From positions 1 through 7,056 of the forward strand of contig CAZAED010000042.1 in the NCBI GenBank assembly GCA_964484145.1: a stretch of 7,056 nucleotides of DNA. Direction: 5' to 3'. Below the pieces are notes generated by a model. It had not been told where the DNA came from, ran no database searches, and saw only the letters and a list, made by a program, of their open reading frames with translations. Shown here in pieces: positions 1 through 5,070 of the stretch; position 1 is the stretch's first letter; every line of letters begins with the position of its first letter. The translations under genes were made by a program, and so were the position numbers. The stretch comes from JAEUSF01 sp964484145 (lineage in GTDB: Bacteria > Patescibacteriota > Doudnabacteria > UBA920).

Positions 1-232
1 GAGCGTAGTGTCTGTTAGCGCTTTGGTATTCTACGTGAGCGGTGTTAATGGTAATACCGCGGGCTTTTTCTTCCGGAGCGTTGTCAATACTGTCGTACGC
101 TCTTGCTTTTGCGCCACCAGTTTTGGACAAAACGGTGGTAATAGCTGCGGTCAAAGTTGTTTTGCCGTGGTCAACGTGGCCAATAGTGCCTACGTTAACA
201 TGGGTCTTAGACCGGTCAAATTTATCTGCCAT
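1..232 (-). CDS. tuf: Elongation factor Tu, N-terminal part (runs off the left edge)
   Basis: EF-Tu is the GTPase that brings aminoacyl-tRNA to the ribosomal A site. The first 77 codons are present and the rest lies beyond the left edge. The protein begins MADKFDRSKTHVNVGTIGHV. It shows the P-loop GHVDHGKT at about residues 18-25 and the switch I sequence RGITI at about 59-63, where the Thr that coordinates magnesium sits; both are intact. The start at 232 is fixed by the family N-terminus. An upstream ATG inside the leader hairpin is in another frame. There is no clear Shine-Dalgarno, only a purine-rich GAAAGAAA eight bases before the ATG. It is the last str operon gene here, after fusA and a small hypothetical gene, and has a strong promoter of its own about 190 bases upstream. 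Identification is secure. Confidence 0.97.
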   Translation of the reverse strand, partial: MADKFDRSKTHVNVGTIGHVDHGKTTLTAAITTVLSKTGGAKARAYDSIDNAPEEKARGITINTAHVEYQSANRHYA

Positions 233-247
233 AGCAATATTTCTTTC

Positions 248-267
248 TTCATCCGTTTTAGGATGAA
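248..267 (-). promoter_or_regulatory. Hairpin in the tuf leader just upstream of the start
   Basis: A perfect 7-bp stem (TTCATCC / GGATGAA) with a 6-base loop ends 15 bases before the tuf ATG in the minus-strand transcript. Its 3' arm runs into the purine-rich stretch GAAGAAAGAAA, the only ribosome-binding candidate. The hairpin could affect initiation, but that is inference. There is no U-tract, so it is not a terminator. A second, weaker hairpin (ATCCC / GGGAT, 336-351) lies further up the same leader. Confidence 0.45.
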
Positions 268-420
268 TTGCCCGAGATTCCCTAAGCGCCGCAGCGTATC
301 GATCCGCTAAAGCGCCAAGGGGGTCTCTTTTTTCCATCCCTTTTATGGGATTGGATCCAGGGACAATATTAATTATTTTTATATAAAAGTCAGTCTGCAA
401 ATTACAGCCCGACAAAATAT

Positions 421-449
421 ATTTTAAAGATATTTAAACCTTCTGTCAA
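421..449 (-). promoter_or_regulatory. Sigma70-type promoter for tuf
   Basis: On the minus strand a perfect -35 box TTGACA (449-444) is followed by a 17-base spacer and a -10 box TAAAAT (426-421), one base from consensus. The start point would fall near 414, giving a leader of about 180 nt before tuf. The same boxes and spacing occur upstream of rpsL at 5172-5144, which supports both calls. It lets tuf be transcribed separately from rpsL-rpsG-fusA. The promoter starts only about 50 bases after the stop of the preceding gene. Confidence 0.8.
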
Positions 450-473
450 CTTTCGGCTTCAGCGTCCTTCTGT

Positions 474-498
474 GTTAATATCCGCGAGTAATCCGCGT
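474..498. repeat. Intergenic repeat copy 1, directly after a stop codon
   Basis: This 25-bp stretch matches 3672-3696 with one mismatch (C494 versus A3692) and shares the 20-mer GTTAATATCCGCGAGTAATC. In transcript direction it begins two bases after the TAA of the 118-codon gene. The other copy begins immediately after the TAA of rpsG. The minus-strand text is built from spaced GCGGAT-like words. It is not coding in either place. Confidence 0.75.
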
Positions 499-500
499 CT

Positions 501-857
501 TTAGAAGTCGTCCGTCTCCGCTTTTGGTATTTCAAAGTCAAAGCTTGGGTCTATTACTTCTGCTCTTAAATCCTGCCTAAGTATATGGGGCGATTGCCTT
601 ACGTGAGGACTTGAAACTTGAGGCTTTGGCTTTTCCACTTCTGGAACTATTATTTCTGGCTCTGAAAGCTGCGCTTTAAGAATTTGCGCGTTTATATTTT
701 CAACATCCACAATTTGCTTTTGCAGTTTACCTAACAAAAGCCGCTGGTAATCTTCTATAGACATAATAACCAACTTCATGTCCCCATTCTCATCCACCAC
801 AAAAAACTTCCCTCCATCTGCTTTTGCTAAATTTATGATGTCTTGTAAGTTAGCCAT
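501..857 (-). CDS. Small Phd/YefM-like protein of unknown function between fusA and tuf
   Basis: A 118-residue cytoplasmic protein with no signal peptide or membrane segment. Residues 1-42 resemble the N-terminal fold of Phd/YefM antitoxins: a helix (LQDIINLAKADGG), then a beta-hairpin and helix reading KFFVVDENGDMKLVIMSIED, comparable with the family pattern in which a 'vvIT..GkPvAvL' hairpin precedes 'sleeYerL'. Residues 43-64 look helical. Residues 65-118 are rich in Pro, Glu and Ser, probably disordered, and end acidic (FDFEIPKAETDDF). No toxin gene is adjacent, so an antitoxin role is unsupported; a housekeeping or regulatory role in the operon is equally possible. The start at 857 is firm because TAG lies in frame directly before it and the next ATG would remove the hairpin. 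There is no Shine-Dalgarno: the ATG follows CAAAAAAATAG after a strong hairpin. It lies about 100 bases after fusA. Confidence 0.8.
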   Translation of the reverse strand: MANLQDIINLAKADGGKFFVVDENGDMKLVIMSIEDYQRLLLGKLQKQIVDVENINAQILKAQLSEPEIIVPEVEKPKPQVSSPHVRQSPHILRQDLRAEVIDPSFDFEIPKAETDDF

Positions 858-868
858 CTATTTTTTTG

Positions 869-901
869 AGCGCCGGCACCCTGCCGGCGCTTTTCTTTTT
901 T
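869..901 (+). terminator. Terminator-type hairpin, correct only for plus-strand transcription
   Basis: A perfect 10-bp GC-rich stem (AGCGCCGGCA / TGCCGGCGCT, 869-878 with 882-891) with a CCC loop is followed on the plus strand by TTTTCTTTTTTC. This is the classic intrinsic terminator form. In the minus direction, used by the genes on both sides, the hairpin is followed by CAAAAAAATAG and cannot terminate in the usual way. No plus-strand gene ends here. It may stop antisense transcription or act as a structured leader element of the 118-codon gene, whose ATG lies 11 bases beyond it. Confidence 0.65.
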
Positions 902-954
902 CTTACTTTATAACTTTATGAACTTTACAAACTTTCAACTTGTTGCGCTTCGCG

Positions 955-3078
955 CTACATACCCTTTCTAACATTTATACCAGCTCTACTTTCAATAATT
1001 GCCGCAGCAACGTTCTTAGGTACTTCAGCGTAGTGGTCAAATTCCATGGTGTAGGAAGCCTGACCTTGGGTCATAGACCTAAGTGATGTTGCGTAACCAA
1101 ACATTTCAGAAAGCGGGACTTGCGCGTCTATAACTTTTAAGTGTAAGCGGTCAGTCATTTCGTTAATTTGCGCGCGCTTACTGTTTAAGTCACCAATAAC
1201 GTCGCCCATATTAGTTTCCGGAGTTATAACTTCAACTTTCATAACCGGTTCCAAAATAATTGGGTCGGCTTTTTTAACAGCATCTTGCAAAGCTTTAGAG
1301 CCGGCAATTTTAAACGCCATTTCAGAAGAGTCAACTTCGTGATAACTGCCGTCAAAAGCCGTAGCTTTAAAGTCTACCAATGGGTAACCGGCAATAACAC
1401 CATTAGCCGCACTTTCCTGAATACCTTTGTCTATAGGCTTAATAAATTCTTTTGGAATAGCGCCGCCAACAATTGCGTCTTCAAATTCATAGCCTTTGCC
1501 GCGTTCGAGTGGTTCAACTCTAAGCCAGACGTGACCATATTGACCACGACCACCGGTTTGACGAATGTATTTGCTTTCTGCTTCCGCGGTTTTCTTAAAG
1601 GTTTCTTTGTACGCTACTTCTGGTTTACCTACATTAGCTTCCACTTTAAACTCACGCTTCATACGGTCAACAATAATTTCAAGGTGTAATTCGCCCATGC
1701 CAGCAATTATGGTTTGTTGAGTTTCTTCGTTAGAAGATAGTTTAAAAGTTGGATCTTCTTCAGCAAGTTTCTGAAGTGCAATACCCATTTTTTCCTGGTC
1801 AGCTTTAGTCTTTGGCTCAATAGACATAGAAATAACCGGATCAGCGAATTTAATTCTTTCTAACTGAATAGGTTTTTCTACATCGCACAATGTGTCGCCG
1901 GTAAAAGTATTTTTAGGACCTACCAAAGCACAAATGTCTCCGGCAAAAACTTCCTTTACTTCGTCGCGTTCGTCCGCACGCATACGCACAATACGACCTA
2001 CGCGTTCTTTGTCGCCTGTTCTGGCATTAAGCACATAACTGCCGGCTTCAAGTTTACCCGCGTACACGCGGAAGAAACAAAGTCTGCCTACAAAAGGGTC
2101 GGTAGCAATTTTAAAAGCTAAAGCGGTAAACGGCTCTTCGTCGTTTGGCTTTCTTACAATGTCTGCATTGGTTTTAAGGTCATGGCCTTTTACTTCGCCT
2201 CTGTCTACCGGGTTTGGTAAAAAGTTGGTAACAGCGTCTAAAATTGTTTGCACAATAATACCTCTGCCGTCGCCACCAAGTACCGGAAAGAATTTAGCAG
2301 ATTGTACAGCTTTTCTAATAGCCGTTAAAAATTCTTTTTCTGTTAGTTCCCCGCCGGCCAAATATTTTTCCATTAAAGCGTCGTCGCTTTCAACTACTTT
2401 TTCAAGCAGTCTATGGCGGTATTCTTTAGCTTTTTCAAGCATGTCAGCCGGAACTTCGCCTACGGTAAATTCTTTGTCAGTGTAGTCTTTATAGGTGTAG
2501 GCCTTCATATTTATAAGGTCTACAACGCCGTTTATTTCTTTTTCAAAACCAATTGGTAATTGAATAGGAAAAGCGTTTGGGGAAAGACGTTTGTGAATAC
2601 TGTCGAGTGATTTGTAAAAGTCACCACCAGTTTGGTTTATTTTGTTTATAAAGCACATACGAGGTACGCCGTATTTGTCGGCTTGTCTCCATACTGTTTC
2701 AGACTGTGGTTCTACGCCCATCTTACCATCGAAGACGGTTACAGCACCGTCTAGAACACGTAAAGAGCGCTCTACTTCTACAGTAAAGTCTACGTGGCCC
2801 GGGGTGTCTATAATGTTAATTTTGTGCTTAACGTCACCGGCCAACTTAATAAAGCGAGGTTGCCAGTAACAAGTTACCGCAGCGGCGGTAATGGTAATTC
2901 CGCGTTCGCGCTCTTGTTCCATCCAGTCGGTCGTGGTTTCACCTTCGTGCACCGCGCCGATTTTATGGATCATACCGGTATTAAACAAAATACCTTCGGT
3001 AACCGTGGTCTTACCGGCATCTATGTGCGCAATAATACCAATGTTACGGGTTTGTTCTATGGGATATTCTCGGGGCAT
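955..3078 (-). CDS. fusA: Elongation factor G
   Basis: EF-G is the GTPase that drives tRNA-mRNA translocation and, with RRF, ribosome recycling. At 707 residues it is full length for the family. In order: P-loop AHIDAGKT (17-24), switch I RERGITITAAA (57-67), switch II DTPGH (91-95, with the catalytic His), domain II, domain III with GMGELHLEI (460-468), domain IV with GGRGQYGHV (509-517) and SSEMAFKIAGSKA (584-596), and a domain V ending in GINVRKGM. Two base-recognition motifs are unusual. G4 is NKIN (145-148) where the family has NKxD, and G5 is GGDGRG (268-273) where GSAFKNKG-like text is expected. The start at 3078 matches the family N-terminus and has no Shine-Dalgarno; the 15 bases before it are A/T-rich. 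It follows rpsG after a 618-base gap that contains an opposing gene. Identity is certain; the effect of the changed motifs is unknown. Confidence 0.98.
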   Translation of the reverse strand: MPREYPIEQTRNIGIIAHIDAGKTTVTEGILFNTGMIHKIGAVHEGETTTDWMEQERERGITITAAAVTCYWQPRFIKLAGDVKHKINIIDTPGHVDFTVEVERSLRVLDGAVTVFDGKMGVEPQSETVWRQADKYGVPRMCFINKINQTGGDFYKSLDSIHKRLSPNAFPIQLPIGFEKEINGVVDLINMKAYTYKDYTDKEFTVGEVPADMLEKAKEYRHRLLEKVVESDDALMEKYLAGGELTEKEFLTAIRKAVQSAKFFPVLGGDGRGIIVQTILDAVTNFLPNPVDRGEVKGHDLKTNADIVRKPNDEEPFTALAFKIATDPFVGRLCFFRVYAGKLEAGSYVLNARTGDKERVGRIVRMRADERDEVKEVFAGDICALVGPKNTFTGDTLCDVEKPIQLERIKFADPVISMSIEPKTKADQEKMGIALQKLAEEDPTFKLSSNEETQQTIIAGMGELHLEIIVDRMKREFKVEANVGKPEVAYKETFKKTAEAESKYIRQTGGRGQYGHVWLRVEPLERGKGYEFEDAIVGGAIPKEFIKPIDKGIQESAANGVIAGYPLVDFKATAFDGSYHEVDSSEMAFKIAGSKALQDAVKKADPIILEPVMKVEVITPETNMGDVIGDLNSKRAQINEMTDRLHLKVIDAQVPLSEMFGYATSLRSMTQGQASYTMEFDHYAEVPKNVAAAIIESRAGINVRKGM

Positions 3079-3084
3079 ATTTTT

Positions 3085-3128
3085 AATTGAGCAAAATTAA
3101 TTAAAATTAAATAAAATTGAGCAAAATT
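3085..3128. repeat. Two direct copies of a 14-mer in the fusA leader
   Basis: AATTGAGCAAAATT occurs at 3085-3098 and again at 3115-3128, exactly 30 bases apart, immediately upstream of the fusA start and separated by A/T-only sequence. The 30-base period is close to three helical turns, so the copies would face the same side of the DNA. They could be protein-binding sites or a chance product of A/T-rich sequence; the GAGC core makes pure chance less likely. Confidence 0.5.
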
Positions 3129-3171
3129 TTTGTTTCTTATCGGTCATATTAAGACCTATCAGACTTATTGT

Positions 3172-3198
3172 TTTTTAATGATTTTAGAACCTTTACAA
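3172..3198 (-). promoter_or_regulatory. Weak promoter candidate for fusA
   Basis: On the minus strand TTGTAA (3198-3193) is followed after 15 bases by TAAAAA (3177-3172). The sequence around it, TTGTAAAGGTTCTAAAA, resembles the start of the rpsL promoter, TTGACAAAGGATTCTAAAG. Both boxes are imperfect and the spacing is short. fusA may instead be read from the rpsL promoter. Confidence 0.25.
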
Positions 3199-3228
3199 AA
3201 TTCTCTATCTTTCTTTGGTATTTTTAGT

Positions 3229-3255
3229 TGTCGTCACTGGAACTGGCAGACGACA
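3229..3255. promoter_or_regulatory. Inverted repeat between fusA and the opposing small gene
   Basis: Seven-base arms TGTCGTC (3229-3235) and GACGACA (3249-3255) flank a 13-base spacer that itself contains ACTGG twice. It lies 61 bases before the plus-strand small gene, in the gap shared with the divergent fusA. It could be an operator or a leader hairpin of the small gene. No convincing promoter boxes for the plus-strand gene are visible nearby. Confidence 0.35.
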
Positions 3256-3304
3256 TGTTTTAGATAAGCGGCAAGACCGTTTACGGAACAGCTACCAGCG
3301 AGGG

Positions 3305-3311
3305 AGGAGGT
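3305..3311 (+). promoter_or_regulatory. Strong Shine-Dalgarno of the small membrane-protein gene
   Basis: AGGAGGT, inside the purine run GAGGGAGGAGGT, lies with AGGAGG five bases before the ATG at 3316. It settles the start of that gene and contrasts with the minus-strand genes, of which only rpsL has even a partial Shine-Dalgarno (AGAAGGA, 11 bases before its ATG). Confidence 0.85.
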
Positions 3312-3315
3312 AAAA

Positions 3316-3537
3316 ATGAACACTCAAGAATTCAGACGATCTGCGATTCGGAGCTGGATGGCTTGCATTTGTGGGCTAATAGTAATGGCCTGCATTTTCG
3401 CATTTGTGCCGCTCAACCCGAATTTGAGTAAATTCGATCGTATCTGGGCAATTGGGTTTGGCTTGCTCATAACGGCGTTCTTCGCCATTGGGGCAGTTAT
3501 CTACCCAATCCACATACGATCCCTGAACACGACCTAG
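3316..3537 (+). CDS. Small two-helix membrane protein of unknown function
   Basis: A 73-residue protein that I do not recognise as any family. A short basic N-terminus (MNTQEFRRSAIRSW) leads into hydrophobic segments at about 15-31 (MACICGLIVMACIFAFV) and 43-64 (from IWAIGFGLLITAFFAIG), joined by a short polar loop (PLNPNLSKFDR), with a short polar tail. This suggests a hairpin-type inner-membrane protein with both ends probably in the cytoplasm. It is the only plus-strand gene here and sits inside the str operon between rpsG and fusA. It has a very strong Shine-Dalgarno and an intrinsic terminator 20 bases after its TAG, so it looks like a self-contained transcription unit. An antisense 92-codon frame overlaps it but has no such signals. 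That the gene is real is well supported by the signals on both sides; its function is not known. Confidence 0.75.
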   Translation: MNTQEFRRSAIRSWMACICGLIVMACIFAFVPLNPNLSKFDRIWAIGFGLLITAFFAIGAVIYPIHIRSLNTT

Positions 3538-3556
3538 TCGTAGGTTACGTGTTTCG

Positions 3557-3586
3557 CCGGTAGCTAAGGCTACCGGTATTTTTTTT
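3557..3586 (+). terminator. Intrinsic terminator of the small membrane-protein gene
   Basis: A perfect 8-bp stem (CCGGTAGC / GCTACCGG, 3557-3564 with 3569-3576) with a TAAG loop is followed by TATTTTTTTT on the plus strand. In the minus direction it is followed by GAAACACG, so it should not stop rpsG-to-fusA transcription. Confidence 0.88.
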
Positions 3587-3627
3587 AAAAGTTCTAGATC
3601 GTAGATCTTTTCTACTTTACCAACTGG

Positions 3628-3649
3628 ATCCCGGCTCGGAGGCCGGGAT
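3628..3649. repeat. Intergenic palindrome (REP-like)
   Basis: A perfect 8-bp inverted repeat ATCCCGGC / GCCGGGAT with a 6-base loop, set in the wider text CTGGATCCCGGC...GCCGGGATGACA. Palindromes ending in GGGATGACA are a common interspersed type in many bacterial genomes; assigning this one to a family is from memory. No T-tract follows on either strand, so it is not a standard terminator. A related but different palindrome lies upstream of rpsL (4842-4916). Confidence 0.6.
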
Positions 3650-3671
3650 GACACATCAGCCTTGTCTCCGC

Positions 3672-3696
3672 GTTAATATCCGCGAGTAATCAGCGT
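3672..3696. repeat. Intergenic repeat copy 2, directly after the rpsG stop
   Basis: The partner of 474-498, with 24 of 25 bases identical. In transcript direction it starts at the base right after the rpsG TAA and runs towards the palindrome at 3628-3649. Confidence 0.75.
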
Positions 3697-4269
3697 TTAC
3701 CTTCTCTTATTTCCAAACCGTGCAAAGTGCGCAAAAGCTTTGTTGGCTTCGGCCATTCTGTGGACGTCTTCACGCTTTTTCATGGCTGCACCCTGTTTGT
3801 TAAAACCGTCTATAATTTCACCGGCTAACTTTTGCGCCATAGGAGCGCCTTTTTTAGCACGAGCTGCGGCAATAAGCCACTTCATACCCATACTGGTTTT
3901 TCTAGGCTCAGAAACTTCCATAGGCACCTGGTAGTTAGCGCCGCCAATACGGCGGGACTTTAATTCCATTATAGGCGCTATGTTTTTTAAAGCAATATCA
4001 AAAATCTGTCTTCCGTCTAGCTTAGGAGCTTTAGGAGCTGGCTTTTCTTCGCCTTTTGCATCTTTTACAGGTGCTTTAGGGGCTTGAGCTGCTGCTAAAC
4101 TTTCAGCTTTTTCTTCTACAATTTGCAGAGCAGTATAAAAGATTTTGCGCGCAGTATTTTTCTTTCCGCGCTCCATCATATAATTTATAAATTTAGCATA
4201 TTTAACACTTCCAAACTTTGGGTCTGGCTCTGGTACATGCTTGTCGTAATTTCGTGATTTTCTTGGCAT
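3697..4269 (-). CDS. rpsG: Ribosomal protein S7 with an internal insertion
   Basis: S7 nucleates assembly of the 30S head, binds the 3' domain of 16S rRNA and lines the E site. From the start chosen here the protein has 190 residues against about 156 in most bacteria. Family landmarks are PDPKFGS, the block from ELKSRRIGGANYQVPMEV, MKWLIAAARAKKG and MKKREDVHRMAEANKAFAHF. The excess is mainly an Ala/Pro/Lys-rich insert of roughly 25-30 residues (AAAQAPKAPVKDAKGEEKPA and following, encoded by about 4015-4101) between the second helix and the helix beginning FDIALKNIAPI. A short C-terminal tail (ARFGNKRR) replaces the usual HYRW end. I chose 4269 because MPRKSRNYDKHVPEPDPKF matches the usual S7 N-terminus. 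An in-frame ATG at 4284 would add MSVTS; neither start has a Shine-Dalgarno. It follows rpsL after a repeat-rich gap of about 140 bases. Confidence 0.96.
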   Translation of the reverse strand: MPRKSRNYDKHVPEPDPKFGSVKYAKFINYMMERGKKNTARKIFYTALQIVEEKAESLAAAQAPKAPVKDAKGEEKPAPKAPKLDGRQIFDIALKNIAPIMELKSRRIGGANYQVPMEVSEPRKTSMGMKWLIAAARAKKGAPMAQKLAGEIIDGFNKQGAAMKKREDVHRMAEANKAFAHFARFGNKRR

Positions 4270-4278
4270 AGATGTGAC

Positions 4279-4316
4279 TGACATGATTTAAAAGATTTAA
4301 ATGATTGACATGATTT
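4279..4316. repeat. Direct repeat at the rpsG start
   Basis: The 11-mer TGACATGATTT occurs at 4279-4289 and 4306-4316, 27 bases apart. The first copy contains the upstream candidate ATG of rpsG. Duplication here could have created that extra in-frame start. Confidence 0.5.
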
Positions 4317-4332
4317 TACTGCAGTTTGCAGT

Positions 4333-4403
4333 TCAATCTTGTCATTCATGCTTGCCCGCCATAGCTTTAGCGACGGCTAGGTCAATCTTGATCAATCTTG
4401 TCA
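4333..4403. repeat. TCAATCTTG repeats around a degenerate intergenic palindrome
   Basis: TCAATCTTG occurs at 4333-4341, 4382-4390 and 4392-4400, the outer two followed by TCA. Between them 4351-4381 reads CTTGCCCGCCATAGCTTTAG then CGACGGCTAGG. It resembles a widespread intergenic palindrome type of the form GCCCGCC-TAGCTTTAGCGA-GGCGGGC, but the right arm is degraded (GGCTAGG). The direct copies could be remnants of the insertion event. Family assignment is from memory. Confidence 0.45.
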
Positions 4404-4409
4404 ATTAAT

Positions 4410-4823
4410 TTACTTTCTCTTAGCTCCATACTTACTTCTACTTCCTTTTCTCCCGTCGACGCCGAGAGTATCTAGTTTTCCTCTAACAATGTGGTAGCGC
4501 ACACCTGGCAAGTCCTTTACACGTCCACCGCGGATCATAACCACAGAGTGTTCTTGCAAGTTATGGCCAATACCCGGGATGTAAGCAATAACTTCCATAC
4601 CGTTGGTTAACTTAATTTTAGCAACTTTACGTAAAGCCGAGTTTGGCTTTTTTGGTGTGGTGGTGTAAACCTTAAGGCAAACTCCACGCATAAAAGGCGC
4701 GCCCATTTTAAGAGGCACTTCTTTGTTCTTTAAAAGGTTTAGTCTGTGCTGCAGAGCCGGAGATTTACTCTTGCTCCTAAGCGGACTTCTGCCTTTTCGA
4801 ACGAGTTGATTTATCGTTGGCAT
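4410..4823 (-). CDS. rpsL: Ribosomal protein S12
   Basis: S12 sits at the 30S decoding centre and affects accuracy and streptomycin response. It has 137 residues, the length of Gram-positive-type S12 rather than the 124 of Escherichia coli, because of the longer stretch at about 20-45. Family blocks are MPTINQLVRKGR, RGVCLKVYTTTPKKPNSALR, GHNLQEHSVVMIRGGRVKDL and RSKYGAKRK. The lysines of PKKPNS (K58, K59) and VKDL (K103) are unchanged, so no classical streptomycin-resistance substitution is seen. D104 is the position methylthiolated by RimO in other bacteria. The usual PQKRG before VCLKV is PFMRG here. The start is the family start. A partial Shine-Dalgarno AGAAGGA lies 11 bases upstream, rather far. 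It is the first gene of the operon, with a promoter at 5172-5144. Confidence 0.98.
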   Translation of the reverse strand: MPTINQLVRKGRSPLRSKSKSPALQHRLNLLKNKEVPLKMGAPFMRGVCLKVYTTTPKKPNSALRKVAKIKLTNGMEVIAYIPGIGHNLQEHSVVMIRGGRVKDLPGVRYHIVRGKLDTLGVDGRKGSRSKYGAKRK

Positions 4824-4841
4824 TATTTCTTAGTTCCTTCT

Positions 4842-4916
4842 GTCTCCATCCAGAGCGAAGCGAAGGATCCCTTTTAAAGACCAAAGGGATTCCTCACTGG
4901 GGTTCGGAATGGTGAC
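4842..4916. repeat. Nested intergenic palindrome in the rpsL leader
   Basis: The core is an 8-bp inverted repeat ATCCCTTT / AAAGGGAT (4867-4874 with 4883-4890). Outer parts also roughly pair: GTCTCCATCC at 4842-4851 with GGAATGGTGAC at 4906-4916. It also holds GAGCGAAGCGAAGGATCC. This follows the layout of a very common bacterial intergenic repeat (GTCATTCC-GAGCGAAG-...-GGATGAC); the family link is from memory. It lies within the putative rpsL leader, ending about 20 bases before the ATG. Confidence 0.55.
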
Positions 4917-4945
4917 CGATTAAATTCTTAATTTCCAAGCAACAA

Positions 4946-4976
4946 AAAAATCCACGTACAAAAACTTTGGATTTTT
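4946..4976 (-). promoter_or_regulatory. Possible attenuator-like hairpin in the rpsL leader
   Basis: In the minus-strand RNA AAAAATCCA (4976-4968) pairs with TGGATTTTT (4954-4946) around a 13-base loop, and TTGTTGC follows. With only three G-C pairs the stem is weak, so it would be at most a partial terminator. It lies downstream of the predicted rpsL start point, a position that would suit attenuation. A further 6-bp hairpin (TATCCC / GGGATA, 4998-5017) precedes it in the same leader. Confidence 0.35.
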
Positions 4977-5070
4977 GCTACTTCGTGCACTTGATACTAT
5001 CCCGAAACCTTGGGATAAACTTCTCAAATACATCGACTAAATTGAGTAAATATGACCGCAAATAAGCAAA

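Noticed and set aside
8..310. Plus-strand open frames over the tuf start region
   Set aside because: They are shadows of EF-Tu and its leader. The minus-strand translation is unmistakable EF-Tu with intact P-loop.
945..955. Small GCGC-GAA-GCGC hairpin at the fusA stop codon as a terminator
   Set aside because: The stem has only four base pairs and no U-run follows in the minus direction.
1285..3100. Several plus-strand open frames of 69-134 codons within fusA
   Set aside because: They lie opposite a full-length, well-conserved EF-G, have no signals of their own and have low-complexity translations.
3142..3156. GGTC/GACC inverted repeat in the fusA leader
   Set aside because: Four-base arms around a 7-base loop are expected by chance and are not supported by other signals.
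3376..3654. Minus-strand 92-codon open frame overlapping the small membrane-protein gene
   Set aside because: It is antisense to a gene with a strong Shine-Dalgarno and terminator, has no ribosome-binding site, begins inside the palindrome at 3628-3649 and crosses the terminator stem. Its protein shows no recognisable domain.
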